DNA of 24,476 nucleotides from a virus, in IMG/VR virus record IMGVR_UViG_3300010885_012889, positions 1 through 24,476 of that record. The stretch is one strand, 5' to 3'. Position numbers and translations under genes: made by a program. The notes under the pieces are model-generated. The model did no database searches, was not told the DNA's origin, and was given only the letters and a program-made list of their open reading frames with translations. This document shows, in pieces, positions 16,201 through 20,900 of the stretch; positions within the stretch are counted from its first letter, which is position 1; each line of letters opens with the position of its first letter.

Positions 16201-17910
16201 TTCACAGGCATAACGAATTGTTCTCCATGGTTTATCTAATGACAATCCATATACAGGAGCAGGGCCGTCTGTGCCGTGTTCTGCAACATAGTAAACGTGA
16301 TCAGTTTTACCAAGTGTTACCCATTCTGGATCAGTACCGTTAGATCTTAAAAGTTGACCCTCTGTACCAATCGGTAATCTATTTGGTCCTGATCCGCTAT
16401 AATATGCAAGGTCACCGCGTGTAGTTAATACCGCAGTTTCGCTACCTGTCGATAAGATACTCCAATATGTTCCAGCGGTATCGCGATCAGGGCGACTATT
16501 TGCAGCGCCACCACCCTGTACTCCGACAGTCGATCCGTCGTCTTCTTCCGAACGATGATCTAAAACGCAGATATATGCGTTAGAACCATAACGAACAGCA
16601 TCACCAAGGCGATACTCTGAGTCATCGGCCCATGTGCCTTGCCATGATATACCAGAATTTAATCTTGTCCAGTATGATGCATTTGGGGGTTCTGCCGATA
16701 CCGTTGCAGTCATTGTACCTGTTGCATTAGAAGGAACATCAAATGTAGTTCCGCCCGATGTGGTACTGATCGTAATGTAACCAGCTGCAACAGTTTTAAC
16801 ATAATATCTTGCAGTTGTAAACACGTTGCCAAAAGTAGTACCAGTAAATCTTACAGTCATTCCAGCAACAATACCAGTGGTGCTGGCTATAGTGAATTGA
16901 TCATTTGCTGCGGTGGCTGCTGTAACAGTGTAGGTGTTGGCAGGTGAATCAGTAGTGGCCAAGTATGTATAGCCGTTTAATCTTACAACTTCGCCGATCT
17001 TATAAGAAGTTGAATTGGTCCAGTCAGATTGGAATTTAAATCCTTCGCTGAATAGATCCCATCTTGAAGTTTGTGTTAGCGGTGTCTCAGTTACGGCTGC
17101 TGCTGTATGAACAGTCTTAGCTACGTATTGATTACCACCGTACTTGACCACATCGCCTGATTGATATGTAGTTGTGTAAACCCAAGTGTCTTCAAATTCA
17201 ATACCTTCAACAAACTGACTCCAATTTGATGAGTCAGCTGCAAATGAAGCAGTTGATGTATGTTGCGCTGTGCAGATCCAAAGTCCTGCACCATATTTCA
17301 CAACATCATTTAATTTATAACGTGTGCTGGCGCCAGCCCAAGTACCTTTGTATTCTAATCCTTGATTGAAAGAATCCCAGTATGAAGAGTATGCTTCTAA
17401 GCCTAAGGTAGTAGTTGCAGATGAAGTATGAGCCGTGTTACATACATAGGTGTATCCGCCGTATTTTACAAGATCGTTTTTCTTGTAGCGTGTTGAGATT
17501 GTCCAGTCACCTTGCCAATCAAATCCTTCAGCATACAATGTCCACTTGGCTTGATCTTTTTCAAGACCAGTAACTGTTTCTGCACCGGGTGTTCCTGATT
17601 GCGCTAAATTGGTAGATGTATGTTTGGTATTACAGATGTATAATAAACCACCGTATTTTACAATATCGTTAGCTTTATAAAATGTATTAACTGTCCAGTC
17701 CCCTTTCCAGTCAGTACCATTAGACATTAGATTCCATTTAGTTGGATTATATTCTAAGTCTGTATTAAAATCAGCTGCGGCAGAATGGCCGACTGTACAA
17801 ATATATGTACTGCCGCCGTACCTTACAACGTCATCTATGTAGTATGTAGTACCAGTTGCCCAGTTACCTTTCCATACAAATCTAATTCTACCTAATTTAA
17901 ATTCTGCCAT
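10219..17910 (-). CDS. Giant modular virion/tail fibre protein A (2563 aa)
   Basis: Residues 12-488 hold seven WxGxW...YxxxDxVxYGGxxYxC repeats resembling small carbohydrate-binding modules. A GDL...RLPIGTEGQLL linker (498-534) leads to a beta-helix-like core opening at PWRTIRYACE (561-570). Helical modules with a CxRD motif occur at Cys622, Cys931, Cys1178 and Cys1390. LRNMTLEG (1441-1448), WGPADFRGWITNRS and NGRAELVSVFTYY (1539-1551) are shared with protein B. Residues 1890-2207 form seven Asp-box-like blades, and GHDFLDIGSGNY through NGGRVFYTSTDQ (about 2382-2427) and FTIEQSTGVATLNADAF belong to the conserved C-terminal part known from marine myoviruses. GGAG lies about 6 bp before the ATG. 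No catalytic residues are evident; a host-recognition or structural fibre role is inferred. Confidence 0.88.
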   Translation of the reverse strand: MAEFKLGRIRFVWKGNWATGTTYYIDDVVRYGGSTYICTVGHSAAADFNTDLEYNPTKWNLMSNGTDWKGDWTVNTFYKANDIVKYGGLLYICNTKHTSTNLAQSGTPGAETVTGLEKDQAKWTLYAEGFDWQGDWTISTRYKKNDLVKYGGYTYVCNTAHTSSATTTLGLEAYSSYWDSFNQGLEYKGTWAGASTRYKLNDVVKYGAGLWICTAQHTSTASFAADSSNWSQFVEGIEFEDTWVYTTTYQSGDVVKYGGNQYVAKTVHTAAAVTETPLTQTSRWDLFSEGFKFQSDWTNSTSYKIGEVVRLNGYTYLATTDSPANTYTVTAATAANDQFTIASTTGIVAGMTVRFTGTTFGNVFTTARYYVKTVAAGYITISTTSGGTTFDVPSNATGTMTATVSAEPPNASYWTRLNSGISWQGTWADDSEYRLGDAVRYGSNAYICVLDHRSEEDDGSTVGVQGGGAANSRPDRDTAGTYWSILSTGSETAVLTTRGDLAYYSGSGPNRLPIGTEGQLLRSNGTDPEWVTLGKTDHVYYVAEHGTDGPAPVYGLSLDKPWRTIRYACEQVENGCRKPNAAYLLEMNRAFIQREVTEWIDYQIANNISPFTSAFDYDEYKCERDTGFVVDRLIWDINHGGNLKTLSAALAYINLLSNGDIYATAEEGNGTGIYSKVGVEGTKDAAAYNYMLTLVAKVLNNTAPTANYQTLNGDNSTSTVAQYIDLAYTAEPTAITEITTLVGILTTALTEQTATNLPDRSVPANSIFIKSGVFQEVLPIIVPAETCLIGDEVRSTHAGPIGSTVNLTDAKYSLATLDRLETVVGQVILGTDVTESSGNTAVQSRAWPYASSVEVTSLQQLVRTLKWNTAYRLNSTDPILLTDPTGYNSAYLSGYGDARYLLQENKEFLKQEITAFIAVNYPTVKYSKTRCKRDVGYVVDAMVYDLTYGGYSQTLNAGLAYFDGNSSTTLMIDSTELAATSASYSRLKTVMQQIVANTAVTRSTGNLSTQFTDSTNRTGGSSASTFIGNGIDIIINIIAGDSTTSLTPQINITQIATNNTFTSATHGLLVGDAVIPRTTSNGLTAGVKYWVVGTVATNTFQLAASYGGSVLATFTNGSGLDLDFEKIDYPVATNAVTSTTALITAAQTLDAAQETIVTNSTSYLTATYPTLVYNTAKCQRDVRLILEAVMFDFMFNSNVQSTNAAYAYLRSSASDVFTNNQKTATRAAFTYVKTQANANVGGDATAQARISTLMTTIDDIIFGATFDGSVCQTEIRAADWARLQLERNRAYIVAEISAYMTQTFKGTVTATNSADYLTISDTSWLKRNAAVRFSGTVFGGVSTETTYYVQNVISSTRFTVALTRNATTPADLSTAAGSMTVSYYFNTALCLRDVGRMIDAFKFDTMYPGNYKTIMAARYYANAVLGSYEEDAFYLRNGTGLRNMTLEGLYGDLTPPNIYGTSRTTAGAYASLDPGWGPADFRGWITNRSPYVQNCVCFGYAAIGQKIDGALHNGGNKSIVSNDFTQLISDGIGAWVTNNGRAELVSVFTYYAHVGYLSEAGGRIRGTNGNNSYGKFGSVAEGYDVTETVGTGIVDNRNFVAATGKVNTDGGTSIFNVEWTNAGTDYTTATYSISGAGINASVEQGDEIRDGAVFQVRLLDYVDDSTSAPEADGNYGGYGYVSNANTAQGGTTTQITIAATDGELSSAYIGMKLFLTGGTAAGQFGIVATYNSGTKIATVNKESTGAAGWDHIVPGTTITSPDASTTYVMEPRISFTAPTYSSTARTLATSQTYTDVAYAELQRTYLSVTGTTSGSGSAAAFNVTRKGTKYSSVILRTAGTGYARLDTITLAGTALGGAATTNNITITITAVNSTNGAIQAFEFVGKASGGNFVAISSGSRTINTSIDGTTWTERLLALPSTSNWTAMASGKLTAQETAGSFVIGRSYTILSLGDTIWTTIGAVNQVVGEIFVATGAGSGTGTATPNATAIVAVSSSTTVNAYSIDGGITWTAGGALSSSGTWSGVAYGQGKWVAVRSGSTASSYSINGGISWLSGGALPANTTWTAVAYGAGKFVAIASGGTQAASSTDGGLNWVSRTLPSSTNWTSVTYGNNRFVAVSNTSGTAAAYSLDGITWVASTVPSAQYTDVSYGQGVFLAVSQSTQAASSEDGVLWTSRTTSTAANGFSAVIFGNPNQSGSFVAVQRSTASTVASQLLVGAQAKARAYVSQQKIFAIRLTEPGSGYTVAPTITITDPNNTYEAPTQVRIGNGALGNPSFINRGTGYIAAAVDLDTGDGYGDYYQSGQYIAVKRLTKYPVAGSNVVFAHLPNQTFKLVQVLTQLGSFPGAYSAFFQIAPNMKDYSPPEHEQGVTTRIRYSQVRLTGHDFLDIGSGNYDDTNYPGGIPVNAPTQANETVDSNGGRVFYTSTDQDGNFRVGELFTIEQSTGVATLNADAFNIAGLQELTLGNLSLGGGSATITEFSTDPFFTQNSDTVVPTQRAIKAYITSQIGGGGAALNVNSVTAGYIYIAGQQITTTTGGAINMRATFEFKGGVRGYPVAWNYFLN
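11290..12246 (-). repeat. Seven-bladed Asp-box (BNR-like) propeller region in giant A
   Basis: Residues about 1889-2207. Each blade is about 42 residues with pattern W..V.YG.G.FVAV......S.DG..W. Asp-box motifs are SIDGTTW, SIDGGITW, SINGGISW, STDGGLNW, SLDGITW and SEDGVLW; a seventh FVAVQRS strand pair without the box closes the ring. Such propellers are common in sialidases and photosystem assembly factors, but the catalytic arginine triad and nucleophile of a sialidase are not evident. The blade 1-2 connection carries an extra module (11959-12108). Confidence 0.75.
11959..12108 (-). repeat. AGSFVIGxxYTI...GAGSGTGTA module in the propeller
   Basis: Residues about 1935-1984 of protein A read ETAGSFVIGRSYTILSLGDT, then IWTTIGAVNQVVGEIFVATG and AGSGTGTATP. 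I recall this compact beta module (FxxGxxYTIxxxGxTxFTxIGAxxNxxGxxFxATGAGSGTGTA) as very widespread in marine phage structural proteins. Here it interrupts the link between propeller blades 1 and 2. Protein B has no copy at the corresponding place. Confidence 0.7.
13262..13296. repeat. 35-bp direct repeat shared with 21005-21039
   Basis: An exact 35-base match between giant genes A and B over the codons for NGRAELVSVFTYY, identical at every third position as well. A second exact match of 24 bases occurs at 10640-10663 and 18416-18439 (codons for the NGGRVFYT segment). Surrounding codons differ between the genes. Confidence 0.9.
13765..13995 (-). repeat. Inserted beta module, copy 3 (in CxRD module 4 of giant A)
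   Basis: Residues about 1306-1382 of protein A. It reads SADYLTISDTSWLKRNAAVR, FSGTVFGGVSTETTYYVQNV, then RFTVALTRNATTPADLSTAA and GSMTVS. It splits helical module 4 between AYMTQTFKG and YYFNTALCLRD, a position occupied by a short loop in the other modules and in protein B. Closest to copy 1. Confidence 0.75.
14533..14766 (-). repeat. Inserted beta module, copy 2 (giant A, diverged)
   Basis: Residues about 1049-1126 of protein A. It reads NNTFTSATHGLLVGDAVIPR, then GLTAGVKYWVVGTVATNTFQ and LAASYGGSVLATFTNGSG. The layout (TFTS..HGL..GD.V, T.G..Y.V, TFQLA, closing strand) matches copies 1 and 3, but it is more diverged and resembles the separate HGLxxGDxV variety seen in phage structural proteins. 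It lies between CxRD modules 2 and 3. Confidence 0.6.
16447..17877 (-). repeat. Seven WxGxW/VxYGG protein repeats in giant A
   Basis: Residues 12-488 of protein A. Units start with KGNW (14), KGDW (69), QGDW (133), KGTW (188), EDTW (240), QSDW (294) and QGTW (424), each followed by Y...(N/G)D(V/I/L)V(K/R)YGG, a YxC or YVA strand, HTS or similar, and a closing W before a short NG/EG linker. The spacing is about 50-65 residues, except unit 6, which carries an inserted beta module. The pattern resembles carbohydrate-binding module 5/12-like folds. Protein B carries the same number of units. Confidence 0.85.
16705..16929 (-). repeat. Inserted beta module, copy 1 (in WxGxW unit 6 of giant A)
   Basis: Residues about 328-402 of protein A. 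The sequence runs ANDQFTIASTTGIVAGMTVR, FTGTTFGNVFTTARYYVKTV, then ITISTTSGGTTFDVPSNATG and TMTATV. It interrupts WxGxW unit 6 between its TYLATT strand and the closing YW. It matches copy 3 in the same protein (VRFSGTVFGG...TTYYVQNV...GSMTVS) in order and spacing, so it behaves as a movable domain. Confidence 0.75.
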
Positions 17911-17939
17911 TATCCACTCCGATTTTTTTGAAGTTAGTG

Positions 17940-17946
17940 TATTTAT
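17940..17946 (-). promoter_or_regulatory. Candidate T4-type late promoter box upstream of giant A
   Basis: On the - strand this reads ATAAATA (preceded by A), one base short of the T4 late consensus TATAAATA. It lies in the largest intergenic gap of the window (17911-17949, 39 bp) and would leave a leader of about 20-25 bases carrying the GGAG ribosome site of giant gene A. AT-rich sequence makes chance matches fairly likely. Confidence 0.4.
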
Positions 17947-17949
17947 TCA

Positions 17950-20900
17950 TTATAATCCATTGTCATTAAATGATTTATAAAACATTGTTTGCGCCAACAT
18001 ACTACCACGAATATGTGTTGCTGCCCCTCTTTCGCCACGCCCGCTGAAGTCTGCCATTCTTGGGATAGTAATAGTTAACCCAGCTGTGTTTGAAATTATG
18101 TTTGGACCAACTCGAACAGTACCTGCAATGAAGCTGGCTGTTAATAGATCTGATCCGCCAACGTTTAAACGATTTGCCAAATAGGATTTAATCGCTTTTT
18201 GCGTTGATACTACGTTATTTGAGTCTGCGGTAAACAGCGGGTCTGTTGAAAATTCACGAACGATCGCTCCTGAACCACCAAGTCGAACTCCGCCCAGTGC
18301 CAATTCTGTTAGACCCTGTAGATCGAAGAAGTCCGCACTAATTGTAACTACACCGGTTGCCTGTTCAACTGCAAATAATTCACCTGTTCTAAAGTTACCG
18401 CTTTGGTCGGTACTGGTGTAGAACACACGTCCACCGTTTAATTCAACAACTTCGTCTTCAGGTGCATAGAAGTATGTGTTTAGAGTGTACAGCTCTGGGT
18501 AATTTGTTTCTAAGAAATTTCCAGATCCTACATCAAGGAAGTCATGTCCTGTAATACGAACCTGACTGTAACGTTCACGAACTTCTACCTGCGCACCGTG
18601 CTCAAGATAGTAATCGTAATCTAACGGCGGACTTACTCTAAATGTTCCTGTAATAGTTCCATTGCTTTCGCTGCTTTCAAATTCTACAGTTGCCACTGTA
18701 AAATAGTTTGTTTCGCCGCGGAATCTAAATTGTGTACCAGGGCCTGTCAGTGTTGGTAGTCCCGCAACTGTTACAAATTGTGTATTTGGAATAACGTCAG
18801 CATAACCGTCACCAGATATTGTTACCCGTGTCGAGCTGGTCTTATAGTTTGTCCCTCTGAAAATCCAGCTTGGTTGTGCTAACACACTATCACCCAGTCT
18901 TGGATTGATAAATGCTTCACTGGTATTCTTGGGATCTGTAATTGTATAGGTTGGAGTTGAAGAATATCCGCTACCAGGTTCCCAAATTCTTATAGACTTG
19001 ATTCTTCCAGACTCAACAATCGCTCTGGCAATTGCTCGAGCGCCTGTTAATATCTTGCAGGCTGTACCAGTCAATGATTGGTGAACTGCGATCCACATAG
19101 GTGTGCTATTAGAAGCTGTACTGTCGCCCATTGATATATCAGGATTACCAAATGCTACTGCACTCCATAATGCAGCTTCTGGCAGACCTCTATTAGTCCA
19201 TCTAATACCGTCATATGATGTTGCTGCGAATGTTGTTTCTGACGCTGGTACAGGGTCTGCACCGATGTCTCTGCCACCAGAATCACCTACTGCAAAGAAT
19301 ACACCTTGGCCGTATCTAATTTGTTTCCAGTTATGTGCTGTCGAACCGTCTTGGCTTGCTGCTGTAGCTCCATACCATGTTTCTGTATCAAAGCTGTAGG
19401 ATATATCACCAGTTGATGATATTGCTACGAATCTGTTATTACCATAGGCAATGCTGACCCAATCTTTCTGTGATGAGTCTGCAACAGAATCCATAATTAC
19501 GCCAACCCAGGAAATTGTTGATGTAATTGAATTATATGTACCAACTGCAACAATATTTCCGCTGTTAGCCAGTGCTACAAATTTACCTTTACCGTAGGCA
19601 ATGTCAACCCATTCGTTCAATGTCGAATCGCCAAATACTGGTAGCGATATTGCAGTCCATGTAGTACCATTAGTACTGACTGCACCTGCGTTGGCTGTTC
19701 CTGCTACTGCTACAAACAGTCCGTTGCTGCCAACAGGGGCTCCGTAAGCAATCGAATTCCAATTTTGTACCGAAGGCATATTTCCGCCAGCAGTCCATGC
19801 TATGCCATCTAACGAATATGCAGTACTGTTAGTACCAAATGCAACAGTTACAAATTTAGCCTCACCTGCTGCTAATGCTTTCCAATTGTTTTCGCTTGGT
19901 AAAGTTCCAGTTCCCCATACTACGCCATCTTCGGAATATGAAGTAGTAGTAGCTGATGTTGGTGTTGCTACAAATCGTCCGCTGGCTGCAAGGCCTGAAT
20001 AATCAAAATCTAATATTGAATTAGTACTATCATCAGACACTGCTGTAATTGTAATTGTAATATCGTTTTCAATAGTTTCACCGCCAACATCTTCACCGTC
20101 AATTGTTACTGTTTGACCTACAATATAGCCTGCGCCGCCCTGTGCAAGAGTTATGGTATAACCTCTTCCAACTTTAACAATATTCCAGGTTGCGGTAATT
20201 GGCGTTATATCAAGAGTAGTGCCTAATCCAGCACTACCGGTAACATCGGTATAAGTACCAGATGTCTCGCCATATACTACGTTTGCCCAACTTACTGATG
20301 TTCCTAAATTAAACAGAGTTGTTGTAAACCCTGGATCTGAGAATGTTATTCTTGGCTCAAGACGATATGTTGCATTCGTAGTCATTGTGGTCACTATAGG
20401 TTTACCTGGAACTATGTGATCCCATCCTGGTTGACCGTCACTTTCTCTTATGACATTTAATAATTTAGTTGTGGAATTATAGGATGCAACCTGACCGTAT
20501 TGTCCTGTACCATCACCGCTGGTTATTACAATTCTCAATCCTAACAAATCTGCTTCAGTATTTGCATCATTGGTTGCGAGTGTAATTGTAGTAGCGGTAC
20601 CTGTTTGTGCGTTGTTACCGACCAAGCTGTATCCTGAGCCGCCTGGTGTTCCAGTAAATGTACCCGACGGATCGTTACGAACCATCATTTCAAAAATAGC
20701 GTTATCTCTAAATTCTTCTTGAAGAACACTGGCATTTACACCAGCGCCAGTAACTGTATAATCGGCTCTGGTATAGTTTTCACCAGCGTGACTAAATTCA
20801 AATGCTAAAATTTCGTCGTTAATTTCTCCAGCGAACGCTGCTGCGATCGTTGCTTGAGTTGTTTGATTGTTAATAGTTGCATAAACTGGTACTTCACCAG

